Assembly (NCBI GenBank): GCA_963791885.1
Contig: CAWBUL010000006.1
Span: 372,001-436,000 of the forward strand
From: CAVSUZ01 sp963791885
GTDB taxonomy: Bacteria > Pseudomonadota > Alphaproteobacteria > Acetobacterales > Acetobacteraceae
DNA: 64,000 nucleotides
Direction: 5' to 3'
The notes beneath the pieces are model-generated. The model had not been told where the DNA came from. It worked only from the letters and a program-made list of their open reading frames with translations, and made no database searches. Made by a program: the position numbers and the translations under genes. How positions within the stretch are numbered: position 1 is the first letter of the stretch; each line of letters starts with the position of its first letter. Shown here in pieces: positions 45,501 to 53,361 of this stretch.

Positions 45501-45649
45501 CCTGTATTCTACGATCGCTATTAGGCAGTGCCCGAGTTCGGGCGAGTACCCGAGGAGAGAAAGCTACGCAAGCTCTTATGCGGCGGGCGGGTCGGCTCGC
45601 TCGCGCGATGGGTATGCAGGACATGCTGACGAATGTCAGTTTGATATAA
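42553..45649 (+). pseudogene. Zinc-ribbon / class III cyclase / AAA ATPase / TPR regulator, one frameshift
   Basis: Large signalling protein of about 1030 residues. A zinc ribbon starts it (RRCPSCGAEVGARQAYCGDC). Then a class III nucleotide cyclase homology domain (VTVLFADIVGSTSMI, GDGLKAVFGVP, VGAHSGEVLV, YDAVGNVVHLAARLEQ), an STAND/AAA-type ATPase (VTADAGSGKSRLLSELT, ILLLVEDIHWLD) and a C-terminal TPR region (about 600-1030). Near 45280 the frame shifts by one base; the final 115 residues (SREEALDLAALARREARKGG, TQALMRRAGRLARAMGMQD) continue one frame over and stop at 45649. The start is TTG 42553; the ribbon begins immediately there. Metal-site Asp in LFADIVGS is present; I could not verify all transition-state residues. 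Confidence 0.83.
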
Positions 45650-45797
45650 GTGGGCACTGGCCCTTCTGGTTCAGCGTGACCTTGATGGCAAATGGCGGAC
45701 GATTGGAGCGAGTTTAAGTCTAGGCTAGCCGATACCGGCTCTGGACTAACAAGCCTCTTTGGATTGTAGTTGCGGCCGATCTGGTCGGAGGGACGCC

Positions 45798-46013
45798 ATG
45801 TTCAACCGAGAGACCTTCATCGTCGATTGCCTCACCGCCATAGGCCAGGCCGACAGCCACAAAGCCGTGCATGAAATAGTGGCTCGTGCGGTCACTAACC
45901 CCGCCTCCATTATTGGCGACTTGGGTGATCCAGGATGGGCCCATGTGGTTTGGGGACATCCTGGTCGCTCTTTCCGGTATGGTGCCGCAGGTCGAGGCTG
46001 GGAAGGTGTTTGA
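45798..46013 (+). pseudogene. Cupin/cysteine-dioxygenase-like N-terminal fragment
   Basis: A 71-codon ORF (MFNRETFIVDCLTAIGQADS, HKAVHEIVARAVTNPASIIG, DLGDPGW) resembles the helical start of small cupin proteins of the cysteine-dioxygenase type. It stops before the metal-binding cupin core. The ribosome site (gagggacgcc) is fair. Probably a truncated gene. Confidence 0.5.
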
Positions 46014-46023
46014 CCTAGATCAA
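46010..46023. promoter_or_regulatory. FNR/FixK-type box before the DUF1254 gene
   Basis: TTGAC-ctag-ATCAA, one mismatch from TTGAT-N4-ATCAA, about 100 bases upstream of the DUF1254 start. Confidence 0.5.
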
Positions 46024-46118
46024 TGAGCATCCGGCTCGACTGCCGCATCTAATTCGTGACGCGGGAAAGTCGACGAAGGTTCCCGACGCAGTGAGCAAGT
46101 CATCGGAGAACCAGAGTC

Positions 46119-47645
46119 ATGAACATAATGGGCGGCTGTCGGAAACGGCGTGGAAACTCTGCGGCGACGTTCCGTTCCACACTCCTTGCATCGATTGGTC
46201 TGCTTGCGCTCGTCGCACCGCCGGTTATGGCTCAGGAGAACCTCTCGGGGGCACACCCAAAAAGCTCAGCATTGACCCCCGCACAGTCCACGGCACTGGA
46301 CGCATGGACCTATAGCCTTGCTCTCCAGGTCGCCAACTGGGGAGCGCCGCTGGTTACGATGTATGACATGCGCTACCTCGACGCAGTCGGCCCGGCGCCG
46401 AAAGCCAGGCCCAACTCGATCTGGCGCATGGAGAACACCTCGACGCCTGCCTTGTCGAAGGAATCAGGTTACGTCACGCCAAACGCCAACGTGGTATACG
46501 GATTCGGCTTCATGGATCTAGGCCAGGAGCCAATAATCCTGAGCGTGCCCGACTCCAAGGGCCTCTATTATGTCGTCGAGATCGTCGACATGTACAGCAA
46601 CGCCTTTGCTTATGCGGGAGGCAAGGCAACTGGTTATGCGGGCGGGAAGTTTGCGCTGGTCGGGCCGGGCTGGACGGGCCAATTACCTGCGGGAGTCACG
46701 CGGATTGACTGCCCGACCAGGTGGGTTCTCTTGCAACCCCGTGTCCACCTCTATCACGATGGCCAGCAGGATCTCGCCAGAGCGAAACAAGTTCTAGACG
46801 AGATCACCACCACCGGGCTCGCCGATTTCCAGGGCAAGACCCCGATCAAGGCCCTAACCTATGACTACCCGGCGCCGATCACGACGGACCCCAACCAGCC
46901 GGTCAGCGCGTTAGACTTCAAGGACCCGCTACAGTTCTGGGAACTGCTCTCGGTGGCGATGAACGAGAACCCGCCACCGAAGGACGAGATCACCGCGCTT
47001 CTGCCAAGCTTCAAGCCGCTTGGCATCGAAATCGGTAAGACCTGGGACCGCTCCACTGTGCCAACGCCCGTGCTTGCGGCGATGGCGAAGGCGGCCTCCG
47101 CGATCGCCCCGATGTTGGCAGACCTGCCGTTCGGCAGCCACTATCAGGGTGCATTCATCCCTGCGCCGACCATCGGCAACTCCCAGACCGACTACCGCAC
47201 CCGCGCGGTGATCGCCCAAATCGGCTTGACCGCCAACACGCCGTTCGAGGCCGTATACTGGATGTACACTGTCGATAGTGCAGGACAGCCGTTGGATGGT
47301 TCCAAACGCTATACAATGACCTTCAAGGAAGGGCTTCCCTACATTCCGCCAGGCTTCTGGTCACTAACGATGTACGATGGAAGCAACAACTATACGGTCC
47401 CCAACAAACTCGACCGCTACATGCTAGGCAGCGATACGCCGGAGCTAAAGAAAAACCCGGACGGTTCATTCACCCTCTATATTCAGTCGGATGACCCGGG
47501 GGGCGACAGGGAATCTAACTGGCTCCCGGCCCCTCCTGGGCCGTTCTACCTAATTCCCCGCGCGTACGCACCCGCTCAGGCGACGATTGATGTTTTGTCC
47601 ACCCCTACGTCGTGGCCGGTACCGGCGGTCGTTGAGGGCGAATGA
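46119..47645 (+). CDS. DUF1254/DUF1214-family exported protein
   Basis: Intact 508-residue periplasmic protein with a signal peptide (FRSTLLASIGLLALVAPPVM, cleavage after MAQ). The N-terminal half is DUF1254 (NSIWRMENTSTPALSKESGY, YVTPNANVVYGFGFMDLGQE, DMYSNAFAYAGGKATGYAGG). The C-terminal half is DUF1214 (YRTRAVIAQIGLTANTPFEA, FWSLTMYDGSNNYTVPNKLD, LYIQSDDPGGDRESNWLPAP). The family has no assigned reaction. An FNR-like box lies about 100 bases upstream, and tandem AraC genes lie convergently downstream. Confidence 0.9.
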   Translation: MNIMGGCRKRRGNSAATFRSTLLASIGLLALVAPPVMAQENLSGAHPKSSALTPAQSTALDAWTYSLALQVANWGAPLVTMYDMRYLDAVGPAPKARPNSIWRMENTSTPALSKESGYVTPNANVVYGFGFMDLGQEPIILSVPDSKGLYYVVEIVDMYSNAFAYAGGKATGYAGGKFALVGPGWTGQLPAGVTRIDCPTRWVLLQPRVHLYHDGQQDLARAKQVLDEITTTGLADFQGKTPIKALTYDYPAPITTDPNQPVSALDFKDPLQFWELLSVAMNENPPPKDEITALLPSFKPLGIEIGKTWDRSTVPTPVLAAMAKAASAIAPMLADLPFGSHYQGAFIPAPTIGNSQTDYRTRAVIAQIGLTANTPFEAVYWMYTVDSAGQPLDGSKRYTMTFKEGLPYIPPGFWSLTMYDGSNNYTVPNKLDRYMLGSDTPELKKNPDGSFTLYIQSDDPGGDRESNWLPAPPGPFYLIPRAYAPAQATIDVLSTPTSWPVPAVVEGE

Positions 47646-47656
47646 CATTATGGCGT

Positions 47657-47689
47657 AGCGCTGGCGTAGCCTATTGGGATGCCAGCGCT
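47657..47689. terminator. Inverted repeat between convergent genes
   Basis: Perfect nine-base arms AGCGCTGGC (47657-47665) and GCCAGCGCT (47681-47689) around a 15-base loop, 11 bases after the DUF1254 stop. No T-run follows, so termination is only suggested by position. Confidence 0.45.
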
Positions 47690-47809
47690 AATTCGACAGG
47701 ACGAAGAATTGTCCACGAGGTCTTTCACGTTACTCCCGGTGCCTGACCCCAAACTTGAAGACCAGCGACGTGGCCCGCTATGCAAATTTTGAAGCTACGC
47801 GTCCCTCTA

Positions 47810-48796
47810 TCACATTTTGCCGGAACGCCGTAAGGTGGCGGAGGGCGTCTCGCCAAAGGCGGCCCGATAAAGTGCGGCGAAACGGCCTGGCTGGTTGAAG
47901 CCGCCGCTGGTGGCTAGCTCAGAGAGCCGCGCTCGCCCGGGATCTGCGCGAATAATGGCGGCGCGCACCCGCATCAGTCGCCGCAGTTGCACGTACCGCC
48001 CAGGACCAACCCCAAGGGCCGCCGCGCATATATCGCGAAAAGCACCAGCCGAAACGCCGATCCCGCTGCGTAATTCCAGAAAATCTGTGTTTGCACGCAA
48101 ATTGGTCGCAAGGAAGTCCTCAAAACTGTTCATAACCCGCTGGACGCGCTTCATGGCATCCGTCTCAACGCGTACCTTGCAATCTGCCAAGCAAAATATC
48201 AGCAGTTCGGCCAACTCCTGCTCCATGGCCCGTACGATCTCAGGGTGACCGACGGTCTGCGGTCTGGTTTCGGCGAGGTGAGCTGCTTCTCCATGGACCC
48301 GCACGAGCTGCGTCAGTTCCCGGGTGTTTGGCCGCAGGAGCTGGCCCGACGCGGGTAACTCCAAGACACTGCCGGTTACTGCCTTGCCAAACAGGGCAAG
48401 CGAAGATGGCGGCATCGAAATAAGGCCCCAGCATCCGGCTCCGACTGTGCGCTGATGCAGGCGCTCGCCACGACTATGCAGAATGATTTCGCCAGGATCG
48501 AGGGTTACTCCGCGCCAGATGAGGGACAGAGCGGGCTGCGATGAGAAAGATACGTAGATCCGATCCGGCGGCAGCGCGACGTAGGCGACGCGAGAGAGGA
48601 CTTCCTGCGCCCGCATCAGGTGGAGATGCTGGAGCGTGGTCCGCGTCAGGCGGGCACTGAACGTACCCGGGTGCGTGACCACGAACTCGGTGCAGATATC
48701 ACCCAGGCTTGCCTGAAAGCCACTGACATCGCTGAAACTCCATGTGCCGCTGCCCGGCATTTTGTCCTTGCTTTTCTGCCTGGCCCGAACGAGCAA
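47810..48796 (-). CDS. AraC-family transcriptional regulator
   Basis: Regulator of up to 328 residues; a start at the internal ATG (MPGSGTWSFSDVSGFQ, about 48760) is as likely. The N-terminal ligand-type domain has FVVTHPGTFSARLTRTTLQH and MRAQEVLSRVAYVALPPDRI. The C-terminal double HTH has GIGVSAGAFRDICAAALGVG, RYVQLRRLMRVRAAI and LSELATSGGFNQPGRFAALY. It is a paralogue of the next gene upstream; the two form a tandem pair on the minus strand, convergent to the DUF1254 gene, which is a candidate target. Confidence 0.85.
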   Translation of the reverse strand: MLVRARQKSKDKMPGSGTWSFSDVSGFQASLGDICTEFVVTHPGTFSARLTRTTLQHLHLMRAQEVLSRVAYVALPPDRIYVSFSSQPALSLIWRGVTLDPGEIILHSRGERLHQRTVGAGCWGLISMPPSSLALFGKAVTGSVLELPASGQLLRPNTRELTQLVRVHGEAAHLAETRPQTVGHPEIVRAMEQELAELLIFCLADCKVRVETDAMKRVQRVMNSFEDFLATNLRANTDFLELRSGIGVSAGAFRDICAAALGVGPGRYVQLRRLMRVRAAIIRADPGRARLSELATSGGFNQPGRFAALYRAAFGETPSATLRRSGKM

Positions 48797-49869
48797 TGGT
48801 GGCCAGAGGCTTGCGCTGCGATCTCGTCATCTTGGCGAATCGTGCGAATGTGGTGCGACAGGACGACAGACTGGCTATGCAAATTTCGCAGATACTGAGC
48901 TGGGGTGCGACTTAGTTTTAGGGGCGCAGCGAAACAGGAGGGCGCCGCAAAGTCACCGAGGGGCTCGCCGAACAGTGCCCGGTAAGCCACGGCAAACCGC
49001 CCAAGCTCCCAGAAGCCATAGGTGGTGGCTATCTGCGTCACGTTCGTAGCCATCGGATTCGCTGACGCAAGCTCGCGGTGCACCAGGTTCAGTTGCCGCA
49101 CCCGAAGATAGCGATGCGCGCTCATGCCCAACGTCTTGTTACAGCACGTAGTAAGTGTGCGGGTGGAAGCGCCTATCTCCGCGGAGAGTTCCGGGAGATG
49201 GATGACATCGTTTGGATGTGCTCTCAGTATGCCGAAGAATTTCTCCATAATGCGGGCACGCCCGCGATTTCCCGACGAATGCCTGCCGGGGGCAGAGAGA
49301 CAATCCGTCATAGCGGCGATCAACGCCTGCTCCAGGCCACGCGCAGCATCGGTGCTGGCGATGATCTCGGGGGAATGCTCCGCCAGGTATCCGGCCGCTG
49401 CGTGAAGTCTCTGAAGCCTCGCCATCGCGGTGGGCTGCGCGGTAATAATCAGCAACTCCTTCGGCGGCGCGAAGTCGCATCCGGCGAGGTTCGCTCCGAG
49501 GGATTGCATATCCGCAATCGGAAGCGACATGGCAGCGAAATGCGCCGGACCGGTGACACGCTGAAACCCACCATGACCCCGGCTGTGCCGCATTATAGAG
49601 TTCGGCTGGAGCTCACTGCCATCGTGTACGAAACCAGAACCGCCTTGTGTGGCGAACGAGATGATGGCGCGCGCCGGATCGCACTCAAAGTGGAGCACCC
49701 GCGAAAGGTTTTCGGAAAATCGCTGCATCCATAGACGATGAAGGTCAATTCGGGTCAGCTTTGCTTCGAAATACCCGGCTTGCGTTACCGCCAGGTCAAA
49801 TTTTGCCGCACGGGTACGTTCAGTGTATTCGTCGGGATCGGTGAACTTCCAAAGTGAACTGGTCGGCAT
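48646..49869 (-). CDS. AraC-family transcriptional regulator with readthrough tail
   Basis: The first 325 residues are an AraC protein: sensor-like half (FDLAVTQAGYFEAKLTRIDL, IISFATQGGSGFVHDG) and helix-turn-helix half (ELSAEIGASTRTLTTCCNKT, RYLRVRQLNLVHRELA, QIATTYGFWELGRFAVAYRA, LFGEPLGDF). The frame runs on for about 80 more codons of non-family sequence into the next AraC gene, so a stop was probably lost or shifted near 48890. An FNR-like box (49932-49945) lies about 65 bases upstream of the start. Duplicate of the neighbouring regulator. Confidence 0.82.
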   Translation of the reverse strand: MPTSSLWKFTDPDEYTERTRAAKFDLAVTQAGYFEAKLTRIDLHRLWMQRFSENLSRVLHFECDPARAIISFATQGGSGFVHDGSELQPNSIMRHSRGHGGFQRVTGPAHFAAMSLPIADMQSLGANLAGCDFAPPKELLIITAQPTAMARLQRLHAAAGYLAEHSPEIIASTDAARGLEQALIAAMTDCLSAPGRHSSGNRGRARIMEKFFGILRAHPNDVIHLPELSAEIGASTRTLTTCCNKTLGMSAHRYLRVRQLNLVHRELASANPMATNVTQIATTYGFWELGRFAVAYRALFGEPLGDFAAPSCFAAPLKLSRTPAQYLRNLHSQSVVLSHHIRTIRQDDEIAAQASGHHCSFGPGRKARTKCRAAAHGVSAMSVAFRQAWVISAPSSWSRTRVRSVPA

Positions 49870-49931
49870 GCGACGCCTCCGCGGGCAGATGCCTCGTCAG
49901 CCACATGGTCACGATATCGCCTCATCGGGAA

Positions 49932-49945
49932 CTGATCTAGATCAA
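49932..49945. promoter_or_regulatory. FNR/FixK-type box before the AraC gene
   Basis: CTGAT-ctag-ATCAA with palindromic core TGAT-N4-ATCA, about 65 bases upstream of the AraC start on the minus strand. From 49946 to 50237 I see no convincing gene; a 99-codon minus-strand ORF there has no family. Confidence 0.55.
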
Positions 49946-50237
49946 AGACTCTGAAGACGATGCGAGTTTCTTTAAAACGTCACCTTTGGCCGCTTTCCTC
50001 AATTCGGCGCTGTGGGAAGGGCCGAGAGGGACCGGAACTTTCGAATTGCCGCGGCCTGCTGATCGGGATTCTATGAACGAAACTTCGATAGGCCAACCAC
50101 CGGTAGCTACCCTTCGCAACCGTGTTTCGGACCCGGGGCGTTTGTCGGCAAACAATATTAGCTGGCCGTGCCCGGGAGCGACGCTCCCGAGGCACGTCCG
50201 CGATGACTCGCACATAGGCCCCGTTTCTGGTAACAAG

Positions 50238-50657
50238 CTACCCCGCCGAGGTATGGTAATTTGCCATGTCCTGAACGGGTTTAACCACCATGTGCATGTT
50301 GGCGCATCCCGGGCCGGTCAGTGTCACGTTGGCCGCTCCATCGCTACGACGCTGACCGGTAACCGTTCCCACCGGGCCGTTCCCCATCTGGGAAGTAAGC
50401 GTCAGGTCGATCTTGCCATTCTGGGCAATCGTGCCCGAAGCTTGGCTCGTACCGCTTAGGTCGCTGTAGTAGACGATGCCGGTAATTTGCCCATCCGGAT
50501 GCCGCGCCAGACGCCACTCGATGTAAGGGCATCCAGCGACACGTGAGACCCCGCTTCCGACCATACCGGCTACCGGCGCAGCCGCCGGTGCCGCGCGGCT
50601 CCAGCCCGCTACCGCCAAGATTGCTAAAGCAGCGCTCGTCATGAGTTTACCACGCAT
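50238..50657 (-). CDS. Small exported hypothetical protein
   Basis: A 139-residue exported protein. The start is ATG 50657 with ggagggagaggca before it. Signal peptide MTSAALAILAVAGWSRAAPA. The mature part is beta-rich with a Cys near each end (RVAGCPYIEWRLARHPDGQI, TLTGPGCANMHMVVK), a likely disulfide. Repeats of GTVTGQRRSDG and GTIAQNGKIDLTLTS suggest a small beta-barrel. It resembles the lipoprotein at 26490 in general layout. Unknown function. Confidence 0.7.
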   Translation of the reverse strand: MRGKLMTSAALAILAVAGWSRAAPAAAPVAGMVGSGVSRVAGCPYIEWRLARHPDGQITGIVYYSDLSGTSQASGTIAQNGKIDLTLTSQMGNGPVGTVTGQRRSDGAANVTLTGPGCANMHMVVKPVQDMANYHTSAG

Positions 50658-50672
50658 TGCCTCTCCCTCCAC

Positions 50673-51436
50673 ACGCCGAACTGGCAGCGTCTCTATGAGG
50701 CAGCCAAGCGGGTAGCACTATGTAAAATTGGCAAAAGGGTTTTGTTCAGAATGCAAGTACGCTCACCCCGGGGGCCGAGATCGCCAACCGGCTCTCTCGC
50801 AAAACCTGTACAGCTTATGACGAGTTCTGCCCGTCCAGATCGAGGAACAGGCGGTTCTCCGCGCGACCTAAGACCCGATTGCAGAGAGTTGCGCGCCAAG
50901 GCCTGACCCACCGCCCCAGGAATCCAGCCCTAGAAACTAATACTTGATTCGTCGGCTATACTAACGCTATAACCCATCCCCACGCCCCCGCCCAAAACCT
51001 CACCTAGACCCTCCCCGCCGACGCCCACTACCAGCTCATCCGCCGGTCCGCAGGCAGTGCCCGATGCTCCTGGCGAGGTGCTCTAAGTCACTCAGGACAG
51101 GATAGAAATGGTAATCATCCCCCACAACAGCAGTCCAGCGGGGACAGCGCGGCATTGTGAGTACGGCAAAGGCAATTCGTGGTCAAAGCGCGCATTGGTG
51201 GAATCTTCGTCTCCCCGTCGGCGAACCAGGGGAGGCCGGATATAGAGAAATCGCCGTCTTTCTTTAGGAGCCGCATAATCAATTCGGAGGCCGAGGGACG
51301 CTCGGTACATTGTCTCCGGCCACGAGATCGAGCGGTGGTTGCTCAAGACCGTCAAGGCTTTAGCAGTTTCGAGAAATCTCGCACGTGGCAGAGAGCGGCT
51401 TTCGGGCGCATTCTCGAGTGACATTCAGTTCTGGAT
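50673..51436. other. Stretch without a convincing gene
   Basis: About 760 bases with only short ORFs on both strands. Nothing recognisable as a repeat, RNA or IS; one C-rich patch lies at 50970-51030 (cccacgcccccgcccaaaa). Confidence 0.45.
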
Positions 51437-51823
51437 ATGCTCGAGGACCCAGCACATTGGCCGGAAGGCGCGGGGCTGTATTCTGTCATGAACAGTGGCG
51501 ACCTGACCGAAAACCATAGGCGATTTCAGATTCAGCCCTTGACGAACTATCGTGACGAAGTCTGCGGCCTCGCGGTCAGCCTGCTCGGTCTTGCTTTCGT
51601 CTTGATGCTGGAATCACCAGACGCTGCGCTACGACACCGGCTTGGTGGTGAAATGAGATATAGGCCGGGTAGCATCTCTATAAACTATCCCTCCTCCACC
51701 ATCTGGATCTTTGTCTCCTGGGAAGATGGGAGGCCGCATAACACCTTCGGAGTGCAATTCGTAAGAACGATCGGGTCGATGGTTCCGTTGCGCCAATCGG
51801 CCGCGAGCCGCGGGAAGGATTGA
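51437..51823 (+). CDS. Hypothetical ORF
   Basis: A 128-codon ORF containing FQIQPLTNYRDEVCGLAVSL and GSISINYPSSTIWIFVSWED, protein-like in composition. No family recognised. Upstream frames contain further similar stretches, so it may be the 3' part of a frameshifted gene starting near 51270. Confidence 0.35.
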   Translation: MLEDPAHWPEGAGLYSVMNSGDLTENHRRFQIQPLTNYRDEVCGLAVSLLGLAFVLMLESPDAALRHRLGGEMRYRPGSISINYPSSTIWIFVSWEDGRPHNTFGVQFVRTIGSMVPLRQSAASRGKD

Positions 51824-51894
51824 GATCATCGCAATTGAATTCCGAACCATGCTGATGAGTTCGAATTCTCGTCACTATGAGCGTCCTGACCTCT

Positions 51895-52317
51895 TCAATG
51901 TTCGGGTGGCCAGGGTTTCGGCAGCCCCAGGACGTTGCCTGCAAGTTCCCCTTGGCGAACTGTTCCGTTCCGCTGATCGATGACCAACTCGTTCCAGGGA
52001 AGCGCAACATCTGATGGGAACGGGTATACAGCCCACGGATTTCGAATGAGTAGTGGCTGCCACTGCGGGTCGCATAGCTTCCAAAGGTCGGTTCTCGGGA
52101 ACACGAGGACCCCCGACACGCCAGTATGATCTGGTCGGCCGTTCCAAATCCAGAACCCGTTGCCTCTCGTCACCCTCAGTTCGCATCCGCCGTCGTGATA
52201 AAGTACCTCCTCGGTAGTCTCGGGACCGAATAGGCCCCCCGCAACGTGCTCTGCTAAATCGTCAGGCATGAAGGCCAGTTTCTCGGTACGATCGCCGATG
52301 ACGAGCAATAGCGGCAC
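51895..52317 (-). CDS. Hypothetical protein
   Basis: A 140-residue soluble protein (LLLVIGDRTEKLAFMPDDLA, EEVLYHDGGCELRVTRGNGF, LVIDQRNGTVRQGELAG), acidic with several Trp residues. No signal peptide. No family recognised. Lies just downstream (minus strand) of the tRNA-Asp fragment. Confidence 0.5.
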   Translation of the reverse strand: MPLLLVIGDRTEKLAFMPDDLAEHVAGGLFGPETTEEVLYHDGGCELRVTRGNGFWIWNGRPDHTGVSGVLVFPRTDLWKLCDPQWQPLLIRNPWAVYPFPSDVALPWNELVIDQRNGTVRQGELAGNVLGLPKPWPPEH

Positions 52318-52344
52318 TTCAAGTTGCCCATATCTCGTGGCTTT

Positions 52345-52396
52345 CGCGACCTCCGGCGTGACAGGCCGGTGCTCTGACCAACTGGGCTACGCCCCC
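52345..52396 (-). tRNA. Partial tRNA-Asp(GTC), 5' portion only
   Basis: The minus strand from 52396 reads an acceptor 5' arm, the D-arm (GTAGCCCAGTTGGTCAGAGC), the anticodon arm CCGGCCTGTCACGCCGG with anticodon GTC, and the start of the variable region (AGGTCGCG). At 52345 it breaks off; no T-arm or acceptor 3' strand follows. tRNA genes are common integration sites, so this may mark an old island boundary or deletion end. Not functional. Confidence 0.75.
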
Positions 52397-52483
52397 ATAG
52401 TGATGAGCTTTGGCTCTGCGAGGCGGCGCGCGCTGCGATGGACAGCATGCAGAGGCGGCCCTGAAGGAACCGAGGGAGGAACT

Positions 52484-52684
52484 TCACTCACCTTTCCCGC
52501 GTAAGCATCTAATCGCCCGATTGGCTGCCGTATTCCGGTCACTGAGCGATAGTAAATCGCTCAAAAGCATTTCTGAGGGAATCCTCCATGGAATTGGCAC
52601 GAGGATTGGCGAAGCGGGAATCTCCGCTGCTCCGGCAATCGCCAGTTCTTTAGCTACCGCTTTGGGCCATCTCGCGTCCCTCAT
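52484..52684 (-). CDS. Small hypothetical protein
   Basis: A 66-codon ORF (DARWPKAVAKELAIAGAAEI, PWRIPSEMLLSDLLSLSDR) with a very good ribosome site (taggaaaggagtgctgcc) before ATG 52684. No family recognised. Confidence 0.45.
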   Translation of the reverse strand: MRDARWPKAVAKELAIAGAAEIPASPILVPIPWRIPSEMLLSDLLSLSDRNTAANRAIRCLRGKGE

Positions 52685-52856
52685 GGCAGCACTCCTTTCC
52701 TAGGGACAGCGCTCGCACACTGTGCGAGTGTAATTCGCATGCAGCTTCATCCTCCATTTCCAGCGTGCGCCGATCCCTGTCCAGTTCGCAGATAAAGTCG
52801 ATGAACTCCGTCATGGCTTGCTTGTCTGCATTCGATCAGCCCCCCGAGCGCGGGGG

Positions 52857-53357
52857 TTATCTGTAATGATCAGCCTCACTAAGCCCCATTTTCACTTCCT
52901 GGCCAAATCGGACAATCGACACGCTCAGCAGGATGAGCGCCAAGGCGAACAGCAGAGCGGCTCCGTATGCATACTGTAGCTGAAGGAGCGCACTCGCAAA
53001 TGCGACAACCACCAGTGACGCTGTGCACAGCGCGCTGAGCAGTGCTAAATAAGCTGCCTTGTTCAAGAGATCGATCCGCTGCCCCAAGCGCGGAATGTCG
53101 GACTTGAGATGACTCCGGACGTCATCGTCGTCGATCTCATTTAGGCTACGGATGCGCTCGATGAGCATCGTGATCCGATTGAGCAGGACTGCGACGAAGC
53201 CAGCCACGGCGCCGAGCACGAAGGCAGGTGCCGTCGCCTGTGATATCACTTGCGAAAGCTGACTAGCATCCGATAAGAGCAAGGTTGCCAATCCGGCAAC
53301 TGTTATGAGAGGCGGTGGAGTTGAACCGGTCGGCGCGGCCGCCGATGAACGCGGCAC
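52857..53357 (-). CDS. DUF2721-family membrane protein
   Basis: A 166-residue protein with three predicted helices (APAFVLGAVAGFVAVLLNRI; AALLSALCTASLVVV-type segment LALLSALCTASLVVVAFA; AALLFALALILLSVSIVRFG) and a charged loop (MLIERIRSLNEIDDDDVRSH) that is the DUF2721 signature. Cytoplasmic-membrane protein with unknown role. Its start lies five bases from the stop of the sulfatase gene, so it may be cotranscribed with it. Confidence 0.8.
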   Translation of the reverse strand: MPRSSAAAPTGSTPPPLITVAGLATLLLSDASQLSQVISQATAPAFVLGAVAGFVAVLLNRITMLIERIRSLNEIDDDDVRSHLKSDIPRLGQRIDLLNKAAYLALLSALCTASLVVVAFASALLQLQYAYGAALLFALALILLSVSIVRFGQEVKMGLSEADHYR

Positions 53358-53361
53358 ACCA

